Assembly: GCF_000423005.1 (NCBI RefSeq) | Contig: NZ_AUHD01000008.1 | Span: forward strand, 186,001 to 250,000 | Length of the DNA: 64,000 bases | From: Gelidibacter mesophilus DSM 14095 | GTDB taxonomy: Bacteria; Bacteroidota; Bacteroidia; Flavobacteriales; Flavobacteriaceae | Direction of reading: 5' to 3' | Shown: piece after piece, positions 37,189 to 47,695 of the stretch | Layout of the letters: each line of letters starts with the position of its first letter | How positions within the stretch are numbered: position 1 is the first letter of the stretch | Translations under genes and position numbers: made by a program | Notes under the pieces: generated by a model | What the model was told of the DNA's origin: nothing | Databases searched by the model: none | Seen by the model: only the letters and a program-made list of their open reading frames with translations

Positions 37189-38805
37189 TTAGAGGTTTTT
37201 TGCGGTTTGATCGGCTAAGATCATTGCGTTGTAAGCGTTGGTAATTTTTTGCGATTTTGAGAGATCGCTGAATGGTTTTACGTTGGAGGATTCGCCACCA
37301 ACAATAACTTTAGTGGTGAGTGCCAAGCCAGAATCCAGAATAATCTTTTTAACCTGTGGCGCGGTCAATTTTGGATAATAGGAACGAATTAATGCCGCAA
37401 CTCCCGCCACAGCTGGAGATGCCATAGATGTGCCTCCAATGCTCTTATAGGTATTATCAGGGTATGTGGAATAAATGTCTCCACCTGGAGCAAAAATATC
37501 AACGTTTATTTTTCCGTAGTTTGAAAAGCTGGAGACCATTCCTGAACCATATTTAGAATCTAATGAGCCTACGCTTATAAAATTATCTGAAACTTCAGCC
37601 CCAGTGCCAATAGCATCGTTAGGATAGACATCTTTAGTATCAAGATCAGTACCTTCATTTCCGGCAGCATTAACAATCAACACATCTTTTGAAGCAGCAT
37701 ATGCAATGGCATCTCTTACCCAATCACTATGGGGTGAGTAGTACTTACCAAAACTTGTATTGATGACCTTGGCGCCATTGTCAGCAGCATATCTAATGCC
37801 CAATGCTACATCCTTATCATATTCATCACCATTTGGAACAGCTCTTACGCTCATAATTTTTACATTGTTTGCCACACCGTTGGCACCTTTCCCATTGTTT
37901 CTTACAGCAGCAATAATTCCTGCAACGTGCGTACCGTGGCTTTCAGAGGGTTTTACCGGTTTAACGTTGTTGTTGCCATAAAATTTCTCTACCATGTCGT
38001 CAGGATTATCACCTGTTTTACGACCTTTAAAATTAATGTTGAGGTTATAATTGAGACGGTCTGTAATGTCTACTAAACCTTCGCTGATTTCTTTTGTAGC
38101 CTCTTTAAGACTCTCAAAATCCATGGTGTATACGTATTTTGCCACAGCGATATATTGTTGTAAGATTTGATTGCTGGTGCTGATGGCTTCCACGTCCTCC
38201 TTAGTATAATTCTCTTTTTTGGTTTCCTTTTTCAAGGCATCATCTGCATTTTTGATTTGTTGTAAAAACTGCTCATAATTGGATTTTATCCCAACATATT
38301 TATCGTATTCAGATTGGTGCTCAGCTTTTGCTTCAGCATATCTAGAATGAGACGTATTGCCGCTTGCCAATAGCCGTACGTATTCCAATTGCTCGTCGTA
38401 GCCATCGCCAAGAAAATTCCAGCCGTGCACATCATCAACATAACCATTGTTGTCATCATCGATACCATTGCCCGGAATTTCTTTTGTATTCGTCCAAATT
38501 GCGCCTTGTAGATCTTCGTGATCAATGTCAATTCCTGAATCGATAACCGCCACAATGACGGTGCTGCCTTTTTTGTTTTTGATGATTTCGTCGTAGGCCC
38601 GGTCAACACTCATGCCAGGTATGGTATCATTTTTAAGATCTAAATGGCCCCAATGTTGTTTTTCAGCTGAGGTCAATTCAGCAGTTTTTAACGGTAAAGT
38701 ATCAATGTTTTCTATAGGTGTAGAAATCACACTAGAAGTGGAACCACAATTAAAAAGGGTAGTTGCTGCAAAGGCAGCAATAGCGAATGATTTAAAAAAT
38801 TTCAT
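37189..38805 (-). CDS. S8 family subtilisin-like serine peptidase, lipoprotein
   Basis: A 538-residue protease with a lipoprotein leader (ATTLFNCGSTSS, Cys about 20). The catalytic triad is recognisable: Asp in VIVAVIDSGIDIDHEDL, His in SESHGTHVAGIIAAV, and Ser in IGGTSMASPAVAGVAALIRS. An insertion of about 150 residues lies between the Asp and His motifs, longer than in subtilisin and Lys-rich. The signature spacing is otherwise normal. Cotranscribed with the M1 peptidase and metallo-beta-lactamase genes (12-15 bp gaps). Confidence 0.95.
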   Translation of the reverse strand: MKFFKSFAIAAFAATTLFNCGSTSSVISTPIENIDTLPLKTAELTSAEKQHWGHLDLKNDTIPGMSVDRAYDEIIKNKKGSTVIVAVIDSGIDIDHEDLQGAIWTNTKEIPGNGIDDDNNGYVDDVHGWNFLGDGYDEQLEYVRLLASGNTSHSRYAEAKAEHQSEYDKYVGIKSNYEQFLQQIKNADDALKKETKKENYTKEDVEAISTSNQILQQYIAVAKYVYTMDFESLKEATKEISEGLVDITDRLNYNLNINFKGRKTGDNPDDMVEKFYGNNNVKPVKPSESHGTHVAGIIAAVRNNGKGANGVANNVKIMSVRAVPNGDEYDKDVALGIRYAADNGAKVINTSFGKYYSPHSDWVRDAIAYAASKDVLIVNAAGNEGTDLDTKDVYPNDAIGTGAEVSDNFISVGSLDSKYGSGMVSSFSNYGKINVDIFAPGGDIYSTYPDNTYKSIGGTSMASPAVAGVAALIRSYYPKLTAPQVKKIILDSGLALTTKVIVGGESSNVKPFSDLSKSQKITNAYNAMILADQTAKNL

Positions 38806-38817
38806 ATAATCAATAAA

Positions 38818-39681
38818 TTAGTTTGTAAAAATGTCTTCTGAAGAAAAGGTTTGATCTAAACGCACACCTTTATCCGTGTGTTTTACTGTAATAATCTGGT
38901 TATGGGCATCGTGCTCTAAAAACAGAAAATAATTTTTGTCTGCCGCGGTGTTCAGAAACAGTTCTTTTTCATCTAAGGTCAACAAAGGTCTGGTATCATA
39001 GCCCATAACAAAAGGCAAAGGTAAATGCCCCACAGTTGGCAATAAATCCGCCATAAAAGCTATGGTTTTATCTTTATAGTTAAGGAGTGGAATCATTTGC
39101 TTATCCGTATGGCCGTCTGCAAAAAATATATCAAAGCCCAATTCAGAATTTTCTAAAAGTCTATTTTGAGGAAGTGAGGTAAACTTAAGCTGTCCACTTT
39201 CTTCCATCGGCAGGATGTTTTCTTTCAAAAAAGAAGCTTTCTCACGATTGTTGGGTTGGGTTGCCCATTGCCAATGCTCGGAATTGCTCCAGTAATTTGC
39301 ATTTTTAAATGCAGGTTCATATCCCGTTTTATCTTTGTTCCATTGAATACTGCCCCCACAATGGTCAAAATGGAGATGGGTCATAAATACATCCGTTATA
39401 TCATCACGATGAAACCCATATTTTTTTAAAGAGTTATCTATGGAATTATTTCCCCATAGATAATAATACCCAAAAAATTTATCATTTTGCTTGTCCCCCA
39501 TTCCGGTGTCAATCAAAATTAGACGATTTCCATCTTCAATCAACAAACAACGTGCTGCAATATCAATCATGTTATTGGCATCCGCAGGATTGGTTCGTTG
39601 CCAAAGGGATTTTGGGACGACACCAAACATTGCACCACCATCGAGTTTGAAATTTCCAGATTCAATAGGATATAGTTGCAT
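38818..39681 (-). CDS. Metallo-beta-lactamase fold hydrolase
   Basis: A 287-residue MBL-fold enzyme. The zinc motif is present as FMTHLHFDHCGGS (HxHxDH), with a third His in YWSNSEHWQWA, the Asp/His pair near FFADGHTDKQMIPLL, and a terminal HDAHNQ. It resembles the AttM/lactonase-type or quercetinase-like MBL subgroup, but the substrate is not defined. No signal peptide is visible. First gene of the MBL-S8-M1 run. Confidence 0.9.
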   Translation of the reverse strand: MQLYPIESGNFKLDGGAMFGVVPKSLWQRTNPADANNMIDIAARCLLIEDGNRLILIDTGMGDKQNDKFFGYYYLWGNNSIDNSLKKYGFHRDDITDVFMTHLHFDHCGGSIQWNKDKTGYEPAFKNANYWSNSEHWQWATQPNNREKASFLKENILPMEESGQLKFTSLPQNRLLENSELGFDIFFADGHTDKQMIPLLNYKDKTIAFMADLLPTVGHLPLPFVMGYDTRPLLTLDEKELFLNTAADKNYFLFLEHDAHNQIITVKHTDKGVRLDQTFSSEDIFTN

Positions 39682-39845
39682 AATTGTGACTTTAGACTTT
39701 ATTAAAGTCGCAAATTACTAAAACACTTAAAGTTTGGCCGATTTGTGTAATGATATTGGCTGTTTTTTAACATTTAGAACATCCAACTAATCCCTTAGAT
39801 AATTTGAAACCACTAAATTTTATTCTAATTTTATAAAAAAGATAA

Positions 39846-40199
39846 ATGAGAAGAATAGTTCCTGCGCCGTTGCGACTTAAAAACATGAAACTTTTGAAGT
39901 TTGGACGTGATTTTAAACCAGATCAGGAAGTGATTTTGAGAGATTACCTTGCCATTGAACGGACCCGGTTGGCAAATGAGCGCACTCTTTTGTCTTATAT
40001 CAGATCTTCGCTATATTTACTTTTGGGTGGTATTGCCTTTTTTCAACTCAAAAACTTTCCAGATTTTAAGTATTTAGCAATTTTGTCATTAGTCTTTAGT
40101 GCCATTTTCTTCATTATAGGCATTTATAGATTTACGTTGTTAAAAAAGAGCTTAAAGAATCTCTATTACAATTCTGAATTAAAAGAAAAGAATAAATAA
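39846..40199 (+). CDS. DUF202 family membrane protein
   Basis: A 117-residue protein with the DUF202 signature LAIERTRLANERTLLSYIRS (about residues 37-56), then two hydrophobic segments (SLYLLLGGIAFFQL and YLAILSLVFSAIFFIIGIY) and a basic C-terminus. DUF202 proteins are small integral membrane proteins of unknown function. Met15 (39888) is an alternative start. It stands alone between the divergent MBL gene and the antiporter gene. Confidence 0.85.
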   Translation: MRRIVPAPLRLKNMKLLKFGRDFKPDQEVILRDYLAIERTRLANERTLLSYIRSSLYLLLGGIAFFQLKNFPDFKYLAILSLVFSAIFFIIGIYRFTLLKKSLKNLYYNSELKEKNK

Positions 40200-40325
40200 T
40201 AGGAATAAAATGTCACGCCCTTCCCTAAGGACTTATGCGCATAATCTTATATTTATGTTATTTATTTAGGTTTGATAAAGGCAAAAAAAATAACTTTACT
40301 ATCTTTCCGCAGATAAAAAAATTAT

Positions 40326-42239
40326 ATGGTAGAGTTATCGGGAATTGTCATTTTAGGAATTTTAGCGCAATGGGTGGCTTGGAAATTTAAAATTCCAGCT
40401 ATTTTGCCTTTAATCCTAATAGGTCTTTTAGTAGGGCCATTTGCCGCAGAATATCTTTCAAGTGACGGTACAAAATGGATTCAACCTATATATAACGGCG
40501 AAAAAGGACTTTTTCCTGGAGAAAGTCTTTTCTATTTTGTGTCGCTTGCCATCAGTATTATTCTATTTGAAGGCGGATTGACCTTACGGGTCAAGGAAAT
40601 AAAAAATGTTGGCCCAGTTATTACAAAATTGATAACCGTTGGTTCTCTTGTCACCTTTTTTGGAGCGGCAGTTGCGGCGCATTATATTTTTTATCTAAGT
40701 TGGGAAATGTCTTTTTTGTTTTCGGCATTAATCATTGTGACCGGACCAACAGTCATCACTCCTATTTTGCGACATATTCCTTTAAAGCAGGATGTTTCTG
40801 CCGTATTAAGATGGGAAGGCATACTTATAGACCCTATAGGTGCTTTAGTAGCTGTATTAGTATTTGAATTTATCAGCGTGGATGTTGGTGGCGCCTATAC
40901 AAAAACAGCATTTATTGAATTTGGAAAGATTGTATTATTTGGTAGTACTTTTGGATTTGCCTTTGCACACGGTCTCAATTTTATCATGAACAAGCGTTTG
41001 ATTCCGCATTATTTGCTCAATGTGTTTGCCTTGGCAAGTGTGTTGGGAGTGTTTGTTCTGGCTGATGTTTTTGCCCATGAATCCGGTCTATTGGCCGTTG
41101 TGGTAATGGGTATGGTTTTGGGAAATTCCAATTCGCCTTACCTAAAGGAATTATTATACTTTAAGGAGTCCCTGAGTATTTTGCTGGTTTCCATCTTATT
41201 TATCTTACTCGCCGCAAACATTAATATGGAAGATTTAATGTTGGTGTTTAATTGGAATATGGTCGTGCTTTTTGCCATAGTGGTTTTTGTGTTAAGACCA
41301 ATTGGTGTTTTCTTGAGCACTCGTAATTCGTCATTAAAACTTAATGAAAAGTTTTTTATAAGTTGGGTTGGACCAAGAGGTATTGTGGCCGCGGGAATCG
41401 CTTCGTTATTCGGTTTAAAATTGGCAAAAAATGGTGTACCAGATGCTAATTTTATAACTCCGTTGGTATTTATGATTGTGTTGGGAACCGTTTTGCTAAA
41501 TGCAACTACCGCCCGATATATTGCACAATTTTTAGGTGTTTTTCTAAAAAAGGCAAACGGTATTATAATTGTTGGCGCTTCAAAATCATCCCGTCTTATT
41601 GGAAATTATTTGCAACAAAATGGTCGACGTGTGGTGCTTATTGATAATAATTACAACAATGTTATGAGAGCCAAAGAATTGGGGCTTGAAGCTATTACTT
41701 CTAATATTTATGAAGCGTCGTTAGAAGATAATATTGAGTTGAATGATATTGGCTATATTATTGCATTGACAGGAAATACCGACATCAACCAATTTGCCAT
41801 TAACAGATTTGGGAAGGAATTTGGCGAGAATGGGGTCTTTAGATTGATCACTCCAGACGAATTAAGTGACCCGAATTATGTACCAAAAGAGCATATTTTT
41901 ATCCAAACCGATGATTTTATTTCATTGACTGAAACTACCAGAAGATATCCTGCCATTCATGAAATAGACATAAAAGATAAGGAGCATTACCAAAATCTGA
42001 TTGAGTTAAGTGGTAAGGATGATGATATTATTCCGATGTTTTTAAAGGACGAAGCTGAGGTATTGCACATTATCTCAGATGTTAATATAGACGACGAGAA
42101 ATTTACAGAAGGTTGGAAATTGGTTTACTTAGGAAAACCATATGATGTTGAGAAAATTAAAAAAGAAGAGACGACATCTAAAGAAAAAGAAAAGGAAAAA
42201 GAAAAAGTCAATGAAAAAGGGACTAACGACGAAAGTTAA
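40326..42239 (+). CDS. CPA1-type cation:proton antiporter with TrkA-N domain
   Basis: A 637-residue membrane protein. Residues 1-400 hold about twelve hydrophobic helices of the Na+/H+ exchanger (NhaP/CPA1) fold, with a conserved WEGILIDPIGALVAVLVFEF helix and an FFISWVGPRGIVAAGIASLF segment. Residues 410-520 form a Rossmann TrkA-N domain (IIIVGASKSSRLIGNYLQQN, RRVVLIDNN), which usually binds NAD(H) and regulates transport. The last 20 residues are a highly charged Lys/Glu tail (KEKEKEKEKVNEKG). Likely role: pH and monovalent-cation homeostasis. Confidence 0.92.
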   Translation: MVELSGIVILGILAQWVAWKFKIPAILPLILIGLLVGPFAAEYLSSDGTKWIQPIYNGEKGLFPGESLFYFVSLAISIILFEGGLTLRVKEIKNVGPVITKLITVGSLVTFFGAAVAAHYIFYLSWEMSFLFSALIIVTGPTVITPILRHIPLKQDVSAVLRWEGILIDPIGALVAVLVFEFISVDVGGAYTKTAFIEFGKIVLFGSTFGFAFAHGLNFIMNKRLIPHYLLNVFALASVLGVFVLADVFAHESGLLAVVVMGMVLGNSNSPYLKELLYFKESLSILLVSILFILLAANINMEDLMLVFNWNMVVLFAIVVFVLRPIGVFLSTRNSSLKLNEKFFISWVGPRGIVAAGIASLFGLKLAKNGVPDANFITPLVFMIVLGTVLLNATTARYIAQFLGVFLKKANGIIIVGASKSSRLIGNYLQQNGRRVVLIDNNYNNVMRAKELGLEAITSNIYEASLEDNIELNDIGYIIALTGNTDINQFAINRFGKEFGENGVFRLITPDELSDPNYVPKEHIFIQTDDFISLTETTRRYPAIHEIDIKDKEHYQNLIELSGKDDDIIPMFLKDEAEVLHIISDVNIDDEKFTEGWKLVYLGKPYDVEKIKKEETTSKEKEKEKEKVNEKGTNDES

Positions 42240-42585
42240 GTCCTGCTTTGAGAGATGGTAAGCTCCGTCAAATAGTAGCGGGTAAAAAGCGACATCAATT
42301 AATTTGTTACTGAAAGTGGAGGAAATGAAATAACCTATCACAGCAATCTTAAAAAGCAGAACAACATTTTGATTCCATTTACAAAAATTACAGCAACCAG
42401 TGTTGGCACCGTTGAAGTCCACTACCAAAATTTTACGATCAATCTCCAACTAGAAGCTGATGAGTGGGTGAGCCTAAATAATCATAAAGATAAAAATCCT
42501 GTTTAGAAGCGGTTTTATTAGCTCCTTAACAGGATTTATAGAGTATTTATCACTTTCGGCAACACCAGCACGTTTGGTACGCATT
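42240..42585. other. Intergenic region with a possible decayed ORF fragment
   Basis: 346 bp between the antiporter gene and glgC. A plus-strand frame at 42303-42505 encodes about 67 protein-like residues (FVTESGGNEITYHSNLKKQN, later VHYQNFTINLQLEADEWVSL) but has no start codon, being preceded by TAA at 42300-42302. It may be the C-terminus of a lost gene. A 10-bp inverted repeat AAATCCTGTT/AACAGGATTT (42494-42503 and 42528-42537) lies at its end and could terminate glgC or the antiporter transcript. Confidence 0.4.
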
Positions 42586-43848
42586 TCAAATTACCGTACC
42601 GTTTGGAATTATCGCCCCCTTTTTGACCACTACAATACCATCTCTTATGGCGTAAGTATCGGTTTCAGTATCTTCGATACTAGCGTCACCGTTGATTCTT
42701 ACATCATTTCCAACACGACAGTTTTTATCAATAATAGCGTTTTTAATAAAACAACGCTGGCCAATTCCCATTGGAATCTCTGATGTGGATGTCAGTTCAT
42801 CAAGTGTTTGATAACGATCACTGCCCATCATATAAGTGTTTATAATGGTTGATTCATGGCCTATTCTGGCCCGAATACCAATTACGGAATGATCTATTTT
42901 TGCGGCATTTATAATACAACCTTCAGCAATAACCGATTTATTTAGAGTCGTTCCGCTTATTTTTGTGGTTGGCAACATCCGTGCCCTGGTGTAGATACGA
43001 TTTTTATTGTTGAACAAATCAAATTGAGGAATCTCGTCCGTAAGCCCTAAGTTGGCTTCAAAAAAAGAATCAATATTTCCGATATCTGTCCAATAGCCTT
43101 CAAATTGATAGCTTAAGGTTTTATGCTTATCAATGGATTGCGGAATAATTTCCTTACCAAAATCATTGGTATCCGGATTATTCATAAGGTCAATAAGCAG
43201 TTGCTTGTTAAAAATATAAATACCCATTGAGGCCAAATGATTACGTCCTTGGGCTTTCATTTCATTACTAACTTCTGAAGTCCAATCAGGTAGCAAACTG
43301 GCATCCGGTTTTTCTATAAACGACGTAATGATACTATTTTCATCTGTTTTTAAAATACCAAAAGAAGTCGCTTCCTTTTCAACGACAGGTAGGGTAGCAA
43401 TGGTTATTTCAGCATTGTTGGCCACATGCGCGTCCAACATCTTGTTAAAATCCATCTGATATAATTGGTCTCCAGATAAAATTAAGGCATACTCAAAGTC
43501 ATGATTTAAAAAGTGGTGCATATTCTGGCGTACAGCATCTGCCGTACCCTGAAACCAAGCATCACTTGTCATGGTTTGTTCAGCAGCTAGAACATCCACA
43601 AACGCTTGACTGAAAAAACTAAAATTATAGGTGTTTTTAATATGTTTGTTCAACGAAGCAGAGTTAAACTGCGTGAGAACGAACATGCGTTTGATTTCTG
43701 AATTGATACAGTTGGAAATAGGGATATCCACCAATCTATATTTTCCTGCGATAGGAACAGCTGGTTTTGAACGTGATTTTGTTAGTGGATAAAGTCGGGA
43801 ACCTTGTCCACCACCTAAGATGATAGAAATTACATTGTCGTGGTACAT
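42586..43848 (-). CDS. glgC: Glucose-1-phosphate adenylyltransferase
   Basis: A 420-residue ADP-glucose pyrophosphorylase, the first committed step of glycogen synthesis. The N-terminal nucleotide-binding loop GGGQGSRLYPLTKSRSKPAV (about residues 12-31) and YRLVDIPISNCINS are diagnostic, with catalytic Asp in SGDQLYQMDF, the FIEKP motif, and a C-terminal left-handed beta-helix of hexapeptide repeats. It starts 2 bp after the glgA stop, so it is cotranscribed with glgA. No glgB or debranching gene is in this window. Confidence 0.96.
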   Translation of the reverse strand: MYHDNVISIILGGGQGSRLYPLTKSRSKPAVPIAGKYRLVDIPISNCINSEIKRMFVLTQFNSASLNKHIKNTYNFSFFSQAFVDVLAAEQTMTSDAWFQGTADAVRQNMHHFLNHDFEYALILSGDQLYQMDFNKMLDAHVANNAEITIATLPVVEKEATSFGILKTDENSIITSFIEKPDASLLPDWTSEVSNEMKAQGRNHLASMGIYIFNKQLLIDLMNNPDTNDFGKEIIPQSIDKHKTLSYQFEGYWTDIGNIDSFFEANLGLTDEIPQFDLFNNKNRIYTRARMLPTTKISGTTLNKSVIAEGCIINAAKIDHSVIGIRARIGHESTIINTYMMGSDRYQTLDELTSTSEIPMGIGQRCFIKNAIIDKNCRVGNDVRINGDASIEDTETDTYAIRDGIVVVKKGAIIPNGTVI

Positions 43849-43850
43849 AG

Positions 43851-45254
43851 TTATAGAATTAATGAATTATAGAGATTAATATATGCTTGGGCCGATGAAT
43901 CCCAGGAATGATCAATTTTCATGATTAAGTTACGATTCTTTTTGAATCTATCAGTGTCATTGTAAAAATTAATGGCGCGATGGATTGCAAAACTACCCTC
44001 GTGTACGGTGGCGCCATCGTGTAAAATTCCAAATCCGTTATCGTCAAAATCTTGAACGGTATCTTTCAATCCGCCAACTTTATCGACAATAGGAACGGTA
44101 CCGTAGCGCAAGGCGTACATTTGGTTCAGGCCACAAGGCTCCACTCGCGATGGCATAACCAGAAAGTCTGCGGCAGCGTAGACAATATGTGCCAATCGTT
44201 CGTTATAGCCAATGTAGGTGTTATAATACCCTGGATAACGGTATTTCAGCTGGTCTAACTGATGTTCTACTGAAGAATCACCAGAACCCAACATCATTAT
44301 GGAAAGGTTTTTATGCACGAGAGAATTCCCAAAGATATCAGGTAGTAAATCGGCACCCTTTTCACCAACTAATCGACCAATAAACGCAAATAAAGGCAAT
44401 TCTGGATTGAGATTAAATTCTTTACAAAGCCATTCTTTATTGGCTTTTTTGCCAGCCGTGACGGTTTTTAGTGTATAATTTTTAATTAAGCTATCATCGG
44501 TAGCTGGATCCCAAACTTTATCATCAATACCATTTAAAATTCCAACACATTTACCACTTTCATAGCGCAGTAAATCTTCTAGACCATTAGCGGCATGTTT
44601 GAGCTCCTCCATATAATTAGGAGACACTGTAGTCACTTTCCAAGCACATTTTATGGCAGAAGCCAACGGATTGATGAGATGTTTCCAATCTAATAATCCT
44701 GCTTTTGAAAAGTCAAATGGCGGGATCAGGTGAATTTTGTTATGACTGAACCATCCTTGATACTGTCCGTTATGAATGGTCACAACTGTTGGTGTGGTTC
44801 TTAACTTATGGTAGGCATAGGATTGAGACATCATAAAGGGAATCAATCCTGTATGATGGTCATGGCAATGCACAATATCAGGCTGTTGCTTTAGTTGTAC
44901 CACCCAGTCCAATAAGGCTATTTGAAACCCTAAGAAACGTTCCGTATCATTTGAAGAATATACATATTCAGTATATAATAATCCTGGGATATGAACTAAA
45001 TAAAGCTCATAGCCTAGTGTGTTTTCTTGAAGCGTGAGGATGTCAAAGTCAAAAGTTATTCCCAAATTGAAGCGTCCGCTAAATACTTTTTTGAATTTAT
45101 TGGAAGTTGTAAATTTGTTATTATAAAAGGGCATGATGACACTGCTGGTCTCACCCAATTTATTCTGATATTTTGGAAGCGCGCCCACCACATCACCAAG
45201 TCCTCCAACTTTGGCAATAGGATAACACTCAGCACTAATGTGGAATATGTTCAT
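43851..45254 (-). CDS. glgA: Glycogen synthase (GT5)
   Basis: A 467-residue ADP-glucose-dependent glycogen synthase. It has the N-terminal KVGGLGDVVGALPKY motif (about residues 16-30; ADP-glucose binding), VHCHDHHTGLIPF, and the GT-B C-terminal half with FIGRLVGEKGADLLPDI and MPSRVEPCGLNQMYALRYG (catalytic Glu region). The length is typical. It forms an operon with glgC. Confidence 0.96.
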   Translation of the reverse strand: MNIFHISAECYPIAKVGGLGDVVGALPKYQNKLGETSSVIMPFYNNKFTTSNKFKKVFSGRFNLGITFDFDILTLQENTLGYELYLVHIPGLLYTEYVYSSNDTERFLGFQIALLDWVVQLKQQPDIVHCHDHHTGLIPFMMSQSYAYHKLRTTPTVVTIHNGQYQGWFSHNKIHLIPPFDFSKAGLLDWKHLINPLASAIKCAWKVTTVSPNYMEELKHAANGLEDLLRYESGKCVGILNGIDDKVWDPATDDSLIKNYTLKTVTAGKKANKEWLCKEFNLNPELPLFAFIGRLVGEKGADLLPDIFGNSLVHKNLSIMMLGSGDSSVEHQLDQLKYRYPGYYNTYIGYNERLAHIVYAAADFLVMPSRVEPCGLNQMYALRYGTVPIVDKVGGLKDTVQDFDDNGFGILHDGATVHEGSFAIHRAINFYNDTDRFKKNRNLIMKIDHSWDSSAQAYINLYNSLIL

Positions 45255-45751
45255 TGGTTAGTTTTATAAGTTCTTTAAAACTACAAAATATTTGAGCATA
45301 TTACTACTTATAAAAAAATAAAATTAAAGGCACTTAAAAACCAGTAAAATTTGTCGAATTTATTAGTTTGACCTTGGTTTGATAGGATTTTTCGAATGAT
45401 TTAGGAATATTATTGCGCCATTCACACTTGAGAAAAGAAATATTAGTTTTGGTGGCTTATAGAGCTTGCTTATCACTTATCCACTGGAAAGTTCCATATA
45501 AAAGCAGACCATCCTGCTCTTTTTAGGATTATGGAATGCTAAAATACATAATGAAGCTCGACGAAGCCAACAAGAATCGGATGGCCTATAAATTAGGTAG
45601 TTTCTGCTGTTTCCTCTTAGTTCTATATAATCATGAAACTTTTAGATTTAACGTAGCTCGCCTGAAGCAGTTACACTAAAATAGAAGTTGTCTAAAGCCT
45701 ACAAATATTATCAATTATGAGGTTCCTGCCTAGGCAGAAATTATTATTTGA
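45255..45751. other. Intergenic region without recognisable genes
   Basis: 497 bp between glgA and lepA. The visible items are a short hairpin with a T-run, AAAAGCAG/CTGCTCTTTT around ACCATC (45500-45523), a single DnaA-box-like TTATCCACT (near 45477), and a CCTGCCTAGGCAG palindrome (about 45726) resembling the hairpin repeats upstream of mce. No reading frame is credible. Confidence 0.45.
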
Positions 45752-47548
45752 TTAATCATTCAGTTTCAATACGGCCATAAATGCTTGTTGTGGAATTTCA
45801 ACATTCCCCACTAAACGCATACGTTTTTTACCTTTCTTCTGTTTTTCAAGAAGTTTACGTTTACGAGAAATATCACCTCCATAACATTTTGCGGTAACAT
45901 CCTTTCGCAGGGCTTTAATAGTTTCTCTGGAAATAATCTTGGCACCAATAGCTGCCTGAATAGGAATATCAAATTGCTGACGTGGAATCAATTCTCTTAA
46001 CTTCTCACACATTTTCTTACCGATAGTTTGTGCATTATCCGCATGAATCAATGCCGAAAGTGCATCTACAGGTTGAGAATTCAATAAAATGTCCAAGCGT
46101 ACCAATTTAGACGTTTTCATCCCAATAGGATGGTAATCAAAAGATGCATAGCCTTTAGAAACTGTTTTTAATCGGTCGTAGAAATCAAAGACAATTTCAG
46201 CCAACGGCATTTCAAAAGTAAGTTCAACCCGTTCTGGTGTCAAATAGGTTTGGTTTACTACAATCCCTCTCTTTTCAATACAAAGAGACATCACATTACC
46301 CACAAAATCAGATTTTGTGATAATGGTAGCTTTAATGTAAGGCTCTTCAACACGATTAATGGTGGAAGGATCGGGAAGATCTGAAGGGTTGTTTACGGTA
46401 AATGGAACCTCGGGATTTTTATTGGTGTATGCGTTATAAGATACGTTAGGTACTGTTGTAATGACCGTCATATCAAACTCACGCTCTAAACGCTCTTGGA
46501 TAATTTCCATATGAAGCATTCCTAAGAAACCACAACGGAATCCAAATCCCAAAGCTGCTGAACTTTCAGGAAGGAACACTAAAGAAGCATCATTGAGCTG
46601 CAATTTTTCCATGGAGCTCCTCAATTCCTCAAAATCATCAGTATCAACTGGATAAATTCCGGCAAAAACCATGGGTTTTACGTCTTCAAAACCTTCAACA
46701 ATATTTGTGGTTGGCTTTGCAAAATCTGTGATGGTATCTCCCACTTTTACTTCTTTCGCAGTTTTGATACCAGTAATCAAATAGCCAACGTCTCCCGCTT
46801 TGACGCTTTGTTTTGGAATTTGAGTCAGTTTTAATGTGCCCACTTCATCTGCATAATACTCTTTATCAGTAGCGACAAATTTAATTTTTTGTCCTTTCTT
46901 TATTTCACCGTTAAATACTCTAAAATAGGTCTCAATACCCCTAAACGTGTTGTATACCGAATCAAAAATTAAGGCTTGCAATGGCGCATCAACATCACCT
47001 TTTGGTGCTGGAATACGTTCTATCACTGCTTCTAGAATTTTGTCTACCCCAAAACCTGTTTTTCCACTGGCGTGAATAACATCTTCCGGTTTACAACCCA
47101 ATAATTCTACAATATCGTCAGTAACTTCTTCAGGATTGGCACTTGGCAAATCGACCTTGTTTAAAATTGGAATAATTTCCAAATCATTCTCTAAGGCCAA
47201 ATACAAATTAGAAATGGTTTGCGCCTGAATACTTTGCGCAGCGTCCACAATTAACAAAGCGCCTTCACAGGCTGCAATAGATCTAGAAACTTCATAAGAA
47301 AAATCGACATGCCCAGGTGTATCGATAAGATTGAGAACATATTTCTCACCTTTATAAATGTAATCCATTTGTATGGCATGAGACTTGATGGTAATACCAC
47401 GTTCGCGTTCAAGATCCATACTATCGAGAAGTTGGTTTTGTTTCTCGCGTTCAGTTACTGAACCTGTAAAGTCCAATAATCGATCAGCAAGTGTACTTTT
47501 ACCATGATCAATATGCGCTATAATACAGAAATTTCTAATGTTCTTCAT
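45752..47548 (-). CDS. lepA: Elongation factor 4 (LepA)
   Basis: A 598-residue translational GTPase that acts on stalled or mistranslocated ribosomes. The G domain has [20 protein letters not shown] (P-loop), [10 protein letters not shown] (switch I), [13 protein letters not shown] (switch II) and NKVDLP. The LepA-specific C-terminal domain follows ([16 protein letters not shown]). The length and order match the family exactly. Monocistronic. Confidence 0.97.
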   Translation of the reverse strand: MKNIRNFCIIAHIDHGKSTLADRLLDFTGSVTEREKQNQLLDSMDLERERGITIKSHAIQMDYIYKGEKYVLNLIDTPGHVDFSYEVSRSIAACEGALLIVDAAQSIQAQTISNLYLALENDLEIIPILNKVDLPSANPEEVTDDIVELLGCKPEDVIHASGKTGFGVDKILEAVIERIPAPKGDVDAPLQALIFDSVYNTFRGIETYFRVFNGEIKKGQKIKFVATDKEYYADEVGTLKLTQIPKQSVKAGDVGYLITGIKTAKEVKVGDTITDFAKPTTNIVEGFEDVKPMVFAGIYPVDTDDFEELRSSMEKLQLNDASLVFLPESSAALGFGFRCGFLGMLHMEIIQERLEREFDMTVITTVPNVSYNAYTNKNPEVPFTVNNPSDLPDPSTINRVEEPYIKATIITKSDFVGNVMSLCIEKRGIVVNQTYLTPERVELTFEMPLAEIVFDFYDRLKTVSKGYASFDYHPIGMKTSKLVRLDILLNSQPVDALSALIHADNAQTIGKKMCEKLRELIPRQQFDIPIQAAIGAKIISRETIKALRKDVTAKCYGGDISRKRKLLEKQKKGKKRMRLVGNVEIPQQAFMAVLKLND

Positions 47549-47695
47549 AAAAAAAGGGCTAACTAATTTGCAAATATAACTGATTTATTAAGCTTTTGGA
47601 TGTTTTTTATGCGTCTAAAAACCTTAATTAGTACGGTTTTACCGTAAAAGAAAGTCTAAAACAATTTATATATTGCACTACTAAATAAATTCAAT

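Noticed and set aside
42129-42449. Minus-strand 106-codon frame at the antiporter end
   Set aside because: A run of Phe/Lys arising from the complement of the Lys/Glu-rich tail; no independent support.
42240-45254. A complete glycogen metabolism cluster
   Set aside because: Only glgC and glgA are present; no glgB, glgP or debranching enzyme in the window.
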